A stretch of DNA of 64,000 bases from Actinomycetota bacterium (GTDB lineage Bacteria; Actinomycetota; Acidimicrobiia; Acidimicrobiales; Ilumatobacteraceae), in the NCBI GenBank assembly GCA_016700055.1, contig CP064997.1, positions 310,001-374,000 on the forward strand, given 5' to 3'. The notes beneath the pieces are model-generated. The model was not told where the DNA came from and made no database searches. It saw only the letters and a list, made by a program, of their open reading frames with translations. The translations under genes were made by a program, and so were the position numbers. Numbering within the stretch: position 1 is the first letter of the stretch; every line of letters starts with the position of its first letter. This document shows positions 1-8,838 of this stretch, piece after piece.

Positions 1-21
1 GGGTCGGTCAGTCAGCGCTGT

Positions 22-501
22 GTGTCGCACAGCGTCGCGCCCGTTGCGGTGATCGCGATGGAGGCGCCGCTCGGACCTGCCCGCCGCATTCTGGTCGGCT
101 ATGACGCTTCGGCGAACGCGCGGACAGCAGCGCAGTGGGCGCTCGGGTTCGCCCAACCCGACGCGGCAATCACCATTCTCGACGCACTCGGGATTGCCCC
201 ATGGCTCGCTCCGGACTTGGTCCGTGAGCGGTTCCCGGTCGAGGTCGAAGCCACCGAGGCAGAGTTCCGGACCCATATGGGCGAGCTTGACCCGGACAAC
301 CGCGCGGACCACTCATTCGTGATTGCCGATGCCCGCGTTGCCCTCCTGGACGCATCCACGCGTGCCGACCTCGTCGTGCTCGGTGCGCGTGGTCGAGGCA
401 GACTCGCCGCGATGCTGCTCGGATCGACCACCACGTGGATGCTCCAGAGCGCTACCCGCGCGACGGTCGTGGTCCCGCTGCCGGAACGCGCCAGCGACTG
501 A
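22..501 (+). CDS. universal stress protein (UspA family)
   Basis: Single-domain Usp of 159 aa from a GTG start; an in-frame ATG at 58 would give 147 aa starting just before the conserved first strand (ILVGYDAS). The C-terminal half carries the ATP-binding signature of the family, G-x2-G-x9-G-S, at residues 121-135 (GARGRGRLAAMLLGS). ATP-binding Usp proteins are cytoplasmic nucleotide sensors induced by starvation or oxidative stress; that is family knowledge, and the ligand here is not shown. The sequence upstream is only 21 bases, so promoter and true start cannot be judged. It is followed by a tRNA on the opposite strand. Confidence 0.85.
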   Translation: MSHSVAPVAVIAMEAPLGPARRILVGYDASANARTAAQWALGFAQPDAAITILDALGIAPWLAPDLVRERFPVEVEATEAEFRTHMGELDPDNRADHSFVIADARVALLDASTRADLVVLGARGRGRLAAMLLGSTTTWMLQSATRATVVVPLPERASD

Positions 502-530
502 CCGCTGCCGGACCCCCTGAGCCCGACGTG

Positions 531-604
531 TGCCTCCGGCAGGATTCGAACCTGCGGCCAACGGATTAGAAGTCCGCCGCTCTGTCCAGCTGAGCTACGG
601 AGGC
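531..604 (-). tRNA. tRNA-Arg (anticodon TCT)
   Basis: Read on the minus strand, a 74-nt cloverleaf runs from GCCTCCG (604-598) to its partner CGGAGGC plus discriminator A (538-531). The D arm contains AGCTCAGCTGGA, the anticodon loop is CTTCTAA giving anticodon TCT, and the T loop is GGTTCGAATCC. CCA is not encoded. All expected stems pair, so the identity as tRNA-Arg decoding AGA is firm. Confidence 0.95.
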
Positions 605-685
605 GAGGCGCGCGCAAGATACCCGTCGAGAGGTATGCACCGGCGCGGTTACGTTGGACATCTCCCGACGAATCGAGGACGCGCC

Positions 686-1456
686 ATGCCGAGGACCACC
701 CCACGCCCGGCCGGGGCGCCGTGCTGGATCGACCTGATGACCTCCGACGTCGACGGAGCGTTGGCGTTCTACGGAGAGCTGTTCGGCTGGGAGTTCGAAG
801 ACGCCAGCAACGACGAGGGGGGCAGCTACCACCTCGCGTCCCTCGGCGGAGCCGTCGTCGCCGGCGTGATGGCCAAGCAGGAAGCCGAGTTCCCCGACTC
901 CTGGAACGTCTACCTGGCTTCGTCGGACATCGCCGCCACGGCCCGCCGCGTGGAAGCCGCCGGTGGGACCATCGTCGTGCCGGTGATGCAGATCGACACC
1001 AGCGGCTCGATGATGGTGGTCGCCGACCCGGCCGGAGCGGTGGTGTCGGTGTGGCAGAGCGCGGACTTCGCCGGAACCGAATTGCTCGCCGAGCACGGCA
1101 CGCCGATCTGGTTCGAGTCGCTCTCGAAGGACTACGAGCGCTCGCTCGCCTTCTACCGCGACGCGTTCGACTGGGAGTTGCACACCCTGAGCGACACAGA
1201 TCAGTTCAGGTACACCACGCTCGGCGAGAGCGAAGTCGCGCGAGCAGGCATCATGGACGCCGCGTCGCTCGCGCCGGAGATCCCCTCGATGTGGCAGATC
1301 TACTTCGCCTCCGACGACGTCGACGCGACGGCGGCGAGGCTGTTGGCGCTCGGGGGAACCGAGGTGACCGCGGCGCACGACACCCCCTACGGACACCTCG
1401 GTGCGTATACCGACCCGACCGGCGCCTTCTTCTGCTTGTCGAGCATCGACTCCTGA
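686..1456 (+). CDS. double VOC-domain (glyoxalase/bleomycin-resistance-like) protein
   Basis: 256-aa protein with two tandem vicinal-oxygen-chelate modules, roughly residues 8-125 and 135-255, each opening with W(I/F)-x-L and a FY-x-x-x-FxW block (FYGELFGWEF; FYRDAFDWEL). The frame stays open upstream into the tRNA, but ATG at 686 follows GAGGAC at a proper distance and a TACGTT -10-like box lies about 30 nt upstream, so this start is preferred. Such paired VOC proteins of actinomycetes are often called hydroxylases or glyoxalase-like; substrate and metal use cannot be read from the sequence. Confidence 0.85.
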   Translation: MPRTTPRPAGAPCWIDLMTSDVDGALAFYGELFGWEFEDASNDEGGSYHLASLGGAVVAGVMAKQEAEFPDSWNVYLASSDIAATARRVEAAGGTIVVPVMQIDTSGSMMVVADPAGAVVSVWQSADFAGTELLAEHGTPIWFESLSKDYERSLAFYRDAFDWELHTLSDTDQFRYTTLGESEVARAGIMDAASLAPEIPSMWQIYFASDDVDATAARLLALGGTEVTAAHDTPYGHLGAYTDPTGAFFCLSSIDS

Positions 1457-2764
1457 TCACCACGCGGACTGCTCGCCGCCACCCTCGTCACCGTCATCGC
1501 TGTCGCCGTCGTTCGCTTCTTCGTTGGCTGCGTCTTCGGCGGCTTGGGCTTGTTGGTTGCGCCAGCGGATGAGGGCGCGGAGGCGGTCGAGGTCGTCGAT
1601 CGGTCTCACGGGTTGGGGTTTGACCTGGTGGTGGTCGCTGACGTCGGGGTGGCGGTTGTGGAAGGCGCACAGCAGCCTCCCGTTGAACTGGCTGGTCTGC
1701 CCGCCGTCGCGCCAGGGCGTGATGTGGTCGACGTCGCAACGCTCCACGCTCTGGTAGCAGCCCGAGGAGTGTTGGCAGCGGCGGTCACGGACTTCGATCG
1801 CGCGGCGTAGGGCGCCGGTGAAGCGGCGTTTGTGGGTGACGGCGATGACGGTGGTCTTGTTGTCGAAGATCACCGATTCCACTAGTGCGTCGTTGACCAG
1901 TCCGGCTGCTTGGCCGGGGGTGATCACGGTGCCGTTGGACAGCTCACACATGTGCCGCAAGGTTTCGTCGCCGACGAGCACGGTGACAAGTGGTCGTTGG
2001 CGGCCGGTCTTGGACGCGGCTGAGCGTTTGGCCATCTCCACCAACGCCGCCGCCCGCCGCTGCGTCACGGTTCTCACGACCAGTTGCGCCTTGTCGGCCA
2101 GCAGCAACTGGCGTTCCAAGCGGTTGAGTTCGTTGGTGAACACCGCCCCCGATATCGCGTCGAGTTGACCGTTGATCACCACCGTGCCGTCCAAGGTCGC
2201 CGACGCGTGCAACGCGTTGGCGCTCTCGTTGCGCTCGGCCTCGTCCTCCGCCGCGGCGGCGTCGGCGCGTTGGCGCCAGTAGCGGACGAGCCGTTCGGCG
2301 TCGGGGAACGGCAACCGGGCGCATTGGTCGACGAGCCATTCCTCGCTGTCGGCGAACGCCGCTTGGCAGGGTTCCTTGCGCGCCCTGGCGAACAGGTACA
2401 CGTGATCCAACGACAACCGACCGGCCTCGATCGCCGCTGCGGTCTTCGTCATCACGGCAAGATCCCGCGCCCGAGCGAGCTCCACCCGCGCCGAGTGCGT
2501 TGAGGTGTTCGTCTCTCGGGCCAGGCGGTGGGCGGGGCTGCGCGACCCGTCTGCGGCCCACACCCCACGTGTATCCCAGCGGCGGACCATCGCGGCGCGG
2601 GCCACACCCAACCGGGCGGTGCAGCGCTGTACCGCAACGGTCAACGCGTGCAATCTGTCGTCAGAGAGCTCGACGAGGTCGAGGCGAGAGAGTGCATCGA
2701 CACCGGCGTTCAAGGCCGCCAGCGCCTCTTCCTCGACCCCTACAACCCCAACTGCGGGTTCCAT
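1457..2764 (-). CDS. DUF222 / HNH endonuclease-signature protein (13E12-like), SOS-controlled
   Basis: 435 aa from the ATG at 2764. Residues about 20-290 match the DUF222 region typical of actinobacterial 13E12-repeat proteins, and about 343-372 hold an HNH motif (CDVDHITPWRDGG then N and HNRH) expected to bind a metal and cut DNA. The acidic C-terminus (DSDDGDEGGG) is low complexity. The start is fixed by a TATACT -10 box ending 6 nt upstream with no Shine-Dalgarno, and a perfect LexA site abuts that box, so the gene should be induced by DNA damage. A longer frame reaching 2842 would run through promoter and operator and is rejected. The biological role of the family is unknown; multicopy members suggest a selfish or repair-linked element. 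Confidence 0.88.
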   Translation of the reverse strand: MEPAVGVVGVEEEALAALNAGVDALSRLDLVELSDDRLHALTVAVQRCTARLGVARAAMVRRWDTRGVWAADGSRSPAHRLARETNTSTHSARVELARARDLAVMTKTAAAIEAGRLSLDHVYLFARARKEPCQAAFADSEEWLVDQCARLPFPDAERLVRYWRQRADAAAAEDEAERNESANALHASATLDGTVVINGQLDAISGAVFTNELNRLERQLLLADKAQLVVRTVTQRRAAALVEMAKRSAASKTGRQRPLVTVLVGDETLRHMCELSNGTVITPGQAAGLVNDALVESVIFDNKTTVIAVTHKRRFTGALRRAIEVRDRRCQHSSGCYQSVERCDVDHITPWRDGGQTSQFNGRLLCAFHNRHPDVSDHHQVKPQPVRPIDDLDRLRALIRWRNQQAQAAEDAANEEANDGDSDDGDEGGGEQSAW

Positions 2765-2770
2765 GAACAC

Positions 2771-2790
2771 AGTATACGAACGTATGTTCG
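2771..2790 (-). promoter_or_regulatory. LexA/SOS box abutting the -10 box of the HNH gene
   Basis: CGAAC-GTAT-GTTCG at 2777-2790 matches the Gram-positive/mycobacterial SOS box (CGAACRNRYGTTYG) at every position. On the minus strand it ends exactly where the TATACT -10 box (2776-2771) begins, so bound LexA would cover the promoter spacer. It also sits 46 bp upstream of the divergent F420-type gene, whose own -10 box (2824-2829) lies outside it. Confidence 0.85.
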
Positions 2791-2835
2791 TCTCGTCAAC
2801 CCGGAAAGCGAAGATCGCGCAGCTATCTTCGGGAC

Positions 2836-3279
2836 ATGGCATTAGAGGGTGAATACGTACCGAGCGCTTTCGAATGGGTCCGCGACCAGGTGGCGGCCTA
2901 CGAGCGCTCCGGGGGCACCGAGGCGAACACGTTGCTCGACACCGGCATCCCGATCGTCGTCGTCACGATGCGCGGCCGTAGTTCGGGAAACCTGCGCAAG
3001 ATCGCGCTGATGCGCGTCGAGCACGAGGGCGAGTACGCGCTGGTTGCGTCGATGGGCGGCGCGCCGAACAACCCCGTCTGGTACAAGAACCTCGTCGACA
3101 ACCCGACGGAGGTCACCATCCAGGACGGCCCGGCGCCGTTCCCGGTGACCGTGCGTGAGGTCGAGGGCGACGAACGCGACGCCTGGTGGCAACGAGCGGC
3201 CGCGGTGTTCCCCAACTACGACGAGTACCAGGCCAAGACGCAGCGCCGCATCCCGGTGCTCGTCGCCAGCCCTAGCTGA
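2836..3279 (+). CDS. deazaflavin (F420)-dependent nitroreductase family protein (Ddn-like)
   Basis: 147 aa, the usual size of the small split-barrel Ddn/F420-dependent oxidoreductases. Recognisable blocks are the basic turn MRGRSSGNLRKIALM, ASMGGAPNNPVWYKNL, and the DGPAPFPVTVRE strand; in the family these line the F420 and substrate pocket. TATCTT at 2824-2829 ends 6 nt before the ATG and there is no ribosome-binding site, so a leaderless mRNA is likely. The 3' end overlaps the convergent monooxygenase gene by 8 bp. Substrate (quinone, nitro compound, enone) is not predictable. Confidence 0.85.
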   Translation: MALEGEYVPSAFEWVRDQVAAYERSGGTEANTLLDTGIPIVVVTMRGRSSGNLRKIALMRVEHEGEYALVASMGGAPNNPVWYKNLVDNPTEVTIQDGPAPFPVTVREVEGDERDAWWQRAAAVFPNYDEYQAKTQRRIPVLVASPS

Positions 3280-5116
3280 AGCGACCGGCGCGGAACTCGA
3301 GGCCGGCGAACTCGCCCGACGTGCGCCAGCGGTCGAGGTACTGCCAGTACGCCACCGGGCCGTCGGGATAGCCGCTCGAGTTCAGCCGCTCCCGCCGCCC
3401 GATCGGGCCGCCTTCGTTGTTGTAGTACCCGGGTGTGCACTCGGGGCTGCCGAGGAATGCCCGCGGGCTGCCTTCCAGCATCGCCACCCAGTCGTGCTCC
3501 GCCGCGGCGGTGGCCTCCACCTCGTCGGCGGCTTCGTCCAGCGCGTGGTTGATGATCGCCGCGATCGTGGTGCCGGCCTCGGTCAGGTTCTGGGTGATGT
3601 TGGAGATCAGGTTGGCGCCCTGGCTCGGCCCGACCACGAACAGGTTGGGAAAGCCGTGCACGTGGACGCCGTGAAGGCTCTGCATGCCCCCTGACCACTT
3701 CTCCGAGAGCGTCAGCCCGTCGCGTCCGTAGGTCTCGAACCCCGAACGCCGGGCGGCGGGTGTGCCCACCTCGAACCCTGAAGCGAACACGATGCAGTCG
3801 AGCTCGTAGTGCACGCCGGCCACCCACACCCCGGTCTCGTCGATGCGTTCCACTCCCAAGCCGTCGGTGTCGACGAGGTGGGTGGACGCCACGTTGTAGG
3901 CCTGCAGGTACTCGTCGTGGAAGCAGGGCCGCTTGCAGAGCTGGCGGAACCAGGGCTTTAGCGCCGAGGCGGTGGCGGGGTCACGGACCACCTCGTCGAC
4001 GCGGGCGCGGATCTCGGTCATCTTCTCGTCGTCGCTGTCCTCGTACGCGCGCAGCATCGCCTCCGGCCCGAACTCGGCGCCCGCGGCGATGTCGGCCATC
4101 ATCCGGTCGCGAATGCGCTTGGAGATGTCGGTCCAGCCGTCCTGCACCAGGTCCTCGTCGGCGAAACCACCGGTCTGCAGCGTGGCGAAGTTGGTGAGCC
4201 ACCGTTGCTGCCAGCCCGGGCCGAGCGTCGCGAACCACTCCGGGTCGATGGCGTGGTTGTTCCTCACGTCGATCGACGAAGGCGTGCGCTGGAACACGTA
4301 CAGCTCCTGCGCGTCGCGGGCGAGGTGAGGGATGCATTGCACGGCCGTGGCACCGGTGCCGATGATGCCGACGCGCTTGTCGGCGAGGTTCGACATCGGC
4401 GCGCCGTTGGTGTCGCCACCGGTGTAGGCGTAGTCCCAGCGGCTGGTGTGGAAGGTGTGGCCGGCGAAGGTCTCGATGCCGGGGATGCCAGGCAACTTCG
4501 GGCGGTGCAAGGGCCCGGTGCCCATCGTGACGAAGCGTGCCCTGATCGCGTCGCCGCGGTCGGTGTGGATGATCCAGCGCGACGCCTGCTCGTCCCACTC
4601 CAACTTCGTCACCTGGGTGGAGAAGAGGGCGTCGTCGTAGAGCGAGAACGTGCGGGCGATGCGCCGACCGTGCTCGAAGATCTCCGGCGCGAACACGTAC
4701 TTCATGCTCGGCATGTGCCCGGTCTCTTCCAGCAGAGGTAGGTACACCATCGCCGCGGTGTCGCACATCGCACCCGGGTAGCGGTTCCAGTACCACGCCC
4801 CGCCGAAGTCGCCGCCGCCCTCGATGATGCGCACGTCGTCGATGCCGGCCTGCTTGAGCCGGGCCCCGGTGACCAGGCCAGAGAAGCCGCCGCCGATGAC
4901 GGCGACGGTGACCTCGTCGGACAACGGGTCGCGCTCGGTGCGCTCCACGTAGGGGTCGTCGAGGAGGTGGGCGAACTTGCCGGTCGGCTGCAGGTACTGC
5001 TCGTTGCCGTCGGGCCGCAGCCGCTTGTCGCGCTCTTCGCGGTACTTCTCACGAAGCGCCTCGCGGTCGATCGTGGGAACCGCGGTCGAACCCGGCCCAA
5101 CCCCGTGGTCGCTCAT
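3272..5116 (-). CDS. flavin-containing Baeyer-Villiger monooxygenase
   Basis: 614-aa type I BVMO-like enzyme. Two Rossmann motifs are present, GGGFSG at residues 75-80 for FAD and GTGATA at 253-258 for NADPH, and between them the family fingerprint F-x-G-x3-H-x3-W (FAGHTFHTSRW, 217-227). Length and the long N-terminal extension fit the cyclohexanone/phenylacetone monooxygenase group, which insert oxygen next to a ketone. GGGGAGG precedes the ATG at 5116 with good spacing; the in-frame ATG at 5122 touches the Shine-Dalgarno and is less likely. A TAGGCT -10-like box at 5156-5151 implies a leader of about 28 nt. Confidence 0.88.
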   Translation of the reverse strand: MSDHGVGPGSTAVPTIDREALREKYREERDKRLRPDGNEQYLQPTGKFAHLLDDPYVERTERDPLSDEVTVAVIGGGFSGLVTGARLKQAGIDDVRIIEGGGDFGGAWYWNRYPGAMCDTAAMVYLPLLEETGHMPSMKYVFAPEIFEHGRRIARTFSLYDDALFSTQVTKLEWDEQASRWIIHTDRGDAIRARFVTMGTGPLHRPKLPGIPGIETFAGHTFHTSRWDYAYTGGDTNGAPMSNLADKRVGIIGTGATAVQCIPHLARDAQELYVFQRTPSSIDVRNNHAIDPEWFATLGPGWQQRWLTNFATLQTGGFADEDLVQDGWTDISKRIRDRMMADIAAGAEFGPEAMLRAYEDSDDEKMTEIRARVDEVVRDPATASALKPWFRQLCKRPCFHDEYLQAYNVASTHLVDTDGLGVERIDETGVWVAGVHYELDCIVFASGFEVGTPAARRSGFETYGRDGLTLSEKWSGGMQSLHGVHVHGFPNLFVVGPSQGANLISNITQNLTEAGTTIAAIINHALDEAADEVEATAAAEHDWVAMLEGSPRAFLGSPECTPGYYNNEGGPIGRRERLNSSGYPDGPVAYWQYLDRWRTSGEFAGLEFRAGRFS

Positions 5117-5205
5117 CCCCATCCTCCCCAGAACGTCCGATGACCCGTGCAGCCTAGGCAGTGGGGTCCGCCGACATCGGCTCGGGGATCACGCCTCGGG
5201 AATCG

Positions 5206-5718
5206 TCAGCGGGCGGCCGGCGCGGTGAGCGGGATCGTCGCCGTCACCGTGTAGCGGGGGCCGTCGGGGTGCAGCCGGCTGCCCACCACGGTCACCTCGT
5301 TCACCCGCCACTCCCCCTCCAGCACCTCGCCCGTCAGGCTGCAAGCACCGGGCCGCTTGACGCGGGCGAGGGTGAGGTGGCCGTGGAACGCCCGCCCGTC
5401 GAACGACCGTTGCGCGAGTCCGCCGACGCATCGGCGCACCTCGGCGGCGAGAAGATCGAGGCCGGCGACGGGCACGACGAGGGCGTCGCGGCCGAGCCTG
5501 CCCACCTTTGCCTCGAAGCGCGCGGTGGCCGGCGGGTGGGCAAGCCCGGCGAGGGCCGAGGCGACTTGGCCGGGATCGACGTCGCCGAGGAACGCGAGCG
5601 TCACGTGCCACTCGGCCGGCGTGGTCCAGCGGATGCCAACACGTTCGTCACGCTCCAGTGCAGCGAGCATCCGGCGCACCTCGGCCGGGGGCCAGACGGC
5701 GACGAACACCCGGTTCAA
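5206..5718 (-). CDS. thpR: RNA 2',3'-cyclic phosphodiesterase (2H superfamily)
   Basis: 170 aa with the two defining HxTx motifs of LigT-like 2H phosphoesterases, HVTL at 38-41 and HLTL at 114-117, and the typical beginning VFVAVWPP. The family hydrolyses 2',3'-cyclic phosphates of RNA to 2'-phosphomonoesters. The start is a TTG one base after the cinA stop; a GTG three codons later is also possible. It is the last gene of the rimO-pgsA-cinA-thpR string. Confidence 0.87.
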   Translation of the reverse strand: MNRVFVAVWPPAEVRRMLAALERDERVGIRWTTPAEWHVTLAFLGDVDPGQVASALAGLAHPPATARFEAKVGRLGRDALVVPVAGLDLLAAEVRRCVGGLAQRSFDGRAFHGHLTLARVKRPGACSLTGEVLEGEWRVNEVTVVGSRLHPDGPRYTVTATIPLTAPAAR

Positions 5719-5719
5719 C

Positions 5720-6961
5720 TCAACCGCCGGCGAGCAGGTGGCGGCGCAGCAGGTCGAGTGCCGAGATCACCGCCATCTGGCGCATCTGCTCGCGCTGGCC
5801 GGGAAGGCGCAGCGTCGAGGTGAGCGCCGGCCCGTCACCGGACGCGATGCCCACGCACAGCATCCCGACGGGCATCCCGTCCTGCTCGGCGGGGCCGGCC
5901 ACCCCGGTGAGCGCGAGACCGACGTCGGCTCTCAGCACACGCCGGGCACCCGTGGCCATCGCGGCCGCTGCAGCCTCGCTGACCACCGGTCCCTCGGGGA
6001 CGCCGAGCAGATCGTGCTTGACCTCGCTCGCGTACGACACGATCGCCCCGCGCAGCACGTCGCTCGCACCCGGCACAGACGTCAGCCGGCCGGCGACGAG
6101 GCCTCCGGTCACCGACTCGGCCAGGCCGAGGGTGACGCCGCGGCGGCGCATCAGGTCGAGCACGACGGACTCCATCGTGTCGTCGTCGGCGCCGAACACG
6201 AACTGGCCGACGTGGCGGCGCACCTCGGCGTCCCAGCGGTCGATCAGCTCCTCTGCCGCTTCACGGGTGCGGGCCTTCGCGGTGAGCCTGATCTTCAACC
6301 CCTCCCACCCGCTGGCCAAGAACGCGAGCGTCGGTGTGCCCTCCTCCTCCAGCCTGGAGATCACCTCGTCGAGCCGCTCGCCGAGGCCGCTTTCGCTCTC
6401 GCCCCAGGTGCGCAGCACGCGGCTCACGATCACCGAGCCCTCGGCCTCGCGTGAGTCGAGGTGGGGCAGCACCGCGCGCTCCACCATGTCGTACAGCTCG
6501 TGGGGCACGCCGGGGACGGCGTACACCACCTTGTCGCCGACCGGGCAGATCAAACCCGGAGCCGTCCCCCTCGTCTGGGGGATCACGGTGGCGCCGACGG
6601 GCACCAGTGCCTGGCGCAGGTTGTTCTCCGGCATCTGCCGGCCGCGGCGCGCGAACAGCTCGCGGATGCGATCGGCCACCTCAACGTCCGGGACCAGCTC
6701 GGCCCCCATCAGCTCTGCGATCGCGTCGCGGGTGAGGTCGTCGTGGGTCGGCCCGAGGCCACCGCAGACGACCACCGCGTCGGCGTCGGCGAGCACCCTG
6801 CGCAACACGTCGACGATCCGGGCGCGGTTGTCGCCGACCTTCACCTGCAGCAGCGAGTCGATCCCGTGCGCGGCGAGGCGCTCGCCGATCCAGGCCGAGT
6901 TCGTGTCGACGATCTGGCCGAGGAGCAACTCGGTGCCGACGGCGACGACGTCGCAGCGCAT
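5720..6961 (-). CDS. cinA: CinA family protein, molybdopterin-binding-like domain plus NMN amidohydrolase domain
   Basis: 413 aa. Residues 1-170 form the MoCF_biosynth-like domain (CDVVAVGTELLLGQIVDTN; GGLGPTHDDLTRD) and about 250-410 the CinA/PncC domain (LGLAESVTGG, GAIVSYASEVK, ALTGVAGPAEQDG), which in characterised members deamidates nicotinamide mononucleotide. The ATG at 6961 shares one base with the pgsA stop (TGATG), so translation is coupled; the open frame extending upstream into pgsA is spurious. Confidence 0.9.
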   Translation of the reverse strand: MRCDVVAVGTELLLGQIVDTNSAWIGERLAAHGIDSLLQVKVGDNRARIVDVLRRVLADADAVVVCGGLGPTHDDLTRDAIAELMGAELVPDVEVADRIRELFARRGRQMPENNLRQALVPVGATVIPQTRGTAPGLICPVGDKVVYAVPGVPHELYDMVERAVLPHLDSREAEGSVIVSRVLRTWGESESGLGERLDEVISRLEEEGTPTLAFLASGWEGLKIRLTAKARTREAAEELIDRWDAEVRRHVGQFVFGADDDTMESVVLDLMRRRGVTLGLAESVTGGLVAGRLTSVPGASDVLRGAIVSYASEVKHDLLGVPEGPVVSEAAAAAMATGARRVLRADVGLALTGVAGPAEQDGMPVGMLCVGIASGDGPALTSTLRLPGQREQMRQMAVISALDLLRRHLLAGG

Positions 6962-7524
6962 CAGACGTTCTGCTCGATGGCGACCACGCCACGGTGGGCG
7001 TGCCACAGGTAGTGCACGCCGCTGACGACTGTGAGTACCACGGCGAGCCAGAGCAACGACTGCCAAAGCCAGGTCGCGTCGCGCGCGGTCAACGGCATCA
7101 GTGCGAACGCGACGGCGAACTGCTGCACGGTGGTCTTCACCTTGGCGAGGCGGCTCGCCGGCACGCTGACCCCCTTCGCGCCGACCAGCACCCGGTAGAC
7201 GCTGATCGCCACCTCGCGGGTGGCGATGATCAGCACGGGGACGATCCAGAACACCTCGCGACTGACGAGGGTGAACATCGCCCCGAGCACCAGCACCTTG
7301 TCGGCCAGGGGGTCGAGGAACGCGCCCGAGCGGGTGGTGCCGTGGCGCCGGGCCAGGTAACCGTCGACGAAGTCGCTGGAGCACAGCACGAACCACAGCA
7401 GGAACGACGGCCACGATCCGCCGTCGTCGTTGGGGATGATCACGAACAGCAGCGGGGCGACGAGCACACGGCCGACGGTGACCGCGTTGGCCCACGTCGC
7501 GAACGCGTTCGGGTCGACGGCCAT
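6961..7524 (-). CDS. pgsA: CDP-diacylglycerol--glycerol-3-phosphate 3-phosphatidyltransferase
   Basis: 187-aa integral membrane protein with about five hydrophobic segments and the CDP-alcohol phosphotransferase signature DG-x2-AR-x7-G-x3-D-x3-D (DGYLAR ... GAFLDPLAD, roughly residues 53-75). It makes phosphatidylglycerophosphate, the committed step to phosphatidylglycerol and cardiolipin. Actinobacteria carry paralogues for phosphatidylinositol phosphate and cardiolipin synthesis; position between rimO and cinA is the classic pgsA context and supports this call. Starts within TGATG at the rimO stop. Confidence 0.88.
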   Translation of the reverse strand: MAVDPNAFATWANAVTVGRVLVAPLLFVIIPNDDGGSWPSFLLWFVLCSSDFVDGYLARRHGTTRSGAFLDPLADKVLVLGAMFTLVSREVFWIVPVLIIATREVAISVYRVLVGAKGVSVPASRLAKVKTTVQQFAVAFALMPLTARDATWLWQSLLWLAVVLTVVSGVHYLWHAHRGVVAIEQNV

Positions 7525-8807
7525 CAGCGACCTCGCTCCGCCACCGCGGCCACGGGCTCGGCGACCAGATCGGTGCCGAGCGCGCTGCGGACGACCACCT
7601 CGTGGAACGACCCGACAGCGAGGATCTCGGGCACCTCGACGACGCCGTCGATCTCGGGGGCCTCGCGGTGGCTGCGCGCGGTACCCGGCTCGTCGACGAG
7701 GACCCTGACGGTGGAGCCGATCAACTGATCACGCTTGCGCGCCGTGATGCCGTCCTGCAGCTCGCGCAGCTCGGCCAGGCGCTCGCCGGCCAGTCCCTCG
7801 GGCACCTGCGCGTCGAGCCCGGCGGCATACGTGCCTTCCTCGGCCGAGTATGCGAAAAAGCCGCACCAGTCGAGCTCGGCCTGCTCGACGAACGCGAGCA
7901 GCTCGTCGTGGTCGGCCTCGGTCTCCCCCGGATAGCCGACGATGAAGTTGCTGCGGAACGCGGCGTCGACCTGCCGCCGGCGGATGTCGGCGATGCGGCG
8001 CGCGAACCGCTCGCCGTCGCCCCAGCGGCGCATCCGGCGCAGCAGCGGCTTGGAGACGTGCTGGAGGGACAGGTCGAAGTACGGCACGCCTGTCGCACAG
8101 ATGGCATCGATCAGCTCGTCGGAGAGATCGCTCGGGTACAGGTAGAGCAGGCGTACCCAGTCGGCCCGCTCGGCGACCGCGTGCACGAGCGGAACGATGC
8201 TGCCGGCGCCGAGCTCGGTAGGCCGATCCTTGCCGTAGCTCGCGAGGTCCTGAGCGACGAGCACGATCTCGCGCGCCCCGAGCGCGTCGACCTCGTCGAG
8301 GATGCTCGCCACGTCGCGGCTGCGCTGGGGCCCGCGGAAGCTGGGGATGGCGCAGAACCCGCACGTGCGATCGCAGCCCTCGGCGATCTTCACGTAGGCC
8401 CAGGGGGCGCTCGCCCGGGGCCGGGGCAGGTTGAGCAGGTCGAGGAGGGGGACCGGCGCGGCGGTGACGGGGATCAGCGTGCGCCCCTGCACCGGCACGC
8501 CAAAGCCGGCGACGAGGTCCACCTCGGGCAGCGCGTCGGCCAGCTCGGTCCCGTAGCGCTCGGCCATGCAACCGGTGACGACGAGGCGCGCACCGTCCTT
8601 ACGCCGGTCGTCGAGGGCCAAGATGACCTCGATCGACTCCTGCCGCGCCTGCGCGATGAAGGCGCAGGTGTTGACCACCACCAGGTCAGCCTGCTCGGGG
8701 TCGTCGGTACCGACGAGGCCGTCGGCCAGCATCGTGCCGGCGAGCTTGTCGGAGTCGACCTGGTTCTTCGGACAGCCCAGGGTTTCGAGGTAGAAGCGCT
8801 GGGGCAC
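7524..8807 (-). CDS. rimO: ribosomal protein S12 methylthiotransferase
   Basis: 427 aa. The N-terminal MTTase domain has three conserved cysteines (C12 in GCPKNQVDS, C48, C80), the radical SAM domain the CxxxCxxC triad C145/C149/C152 (CDRTCGFC), and the C-terminus a TRAM-like strand set. RimO adds a methylthio group to Asp of S12; RimO rather than MiaB is supported by the GCPKNQVDS start and pgsA neighbourhood. The GTG start at 8807 is chosen because TAGCCT (8820-8815) ends 7 nt upstream; the longer open frame overlaps the upstream gene. Confidence 0.9.
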   Translation of the reverse strand: MPQRFYLETLGCPKNQVDSDKLAGTMLADGLVGTDDPEQADLVVVNTCAFIAQARQESIEVILALDDRRKDGARLVVTGCMAERYGTELADALPEVDLVAGFGVPVQGRTLIPVTAAPVPLLDLLNLPRPRASAPWAYVKIAEGCDRTCGFCAIPSFRGPQRSRDVASILDEVDALGAREIVLVAQDLASYGKDRPTELGAGSIVPLVHAVAERADWVRLLYLYPSDLSDELIDAICATGVPYFDLSLQHVSKPLLRRMRRWGDGERFARRIADIRRRQVDAAFRSNFIVGYPGETEADHDELLAFVEQAELDWCGFFAYSAEEGTYAAGLDAQVPEGLAGERLAELRELQDGITARKRDQLIGSTVRVLVDEPGTARSHREAPEIDGVVEVPEILAVGSFHEVVVRSALGTDLVAEPVAAVAERGR

Positions 8808-8838
8808 GGCCGGGAGGCTATCCCCCGCGGCCTTCGGC

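Noticed and set aside
2764..2842. 26-codon N-terminal extension of the HNH protein
   Set aside because: It would place the SOS box and -10 box inside the coding region and overlap the divergent gene start.
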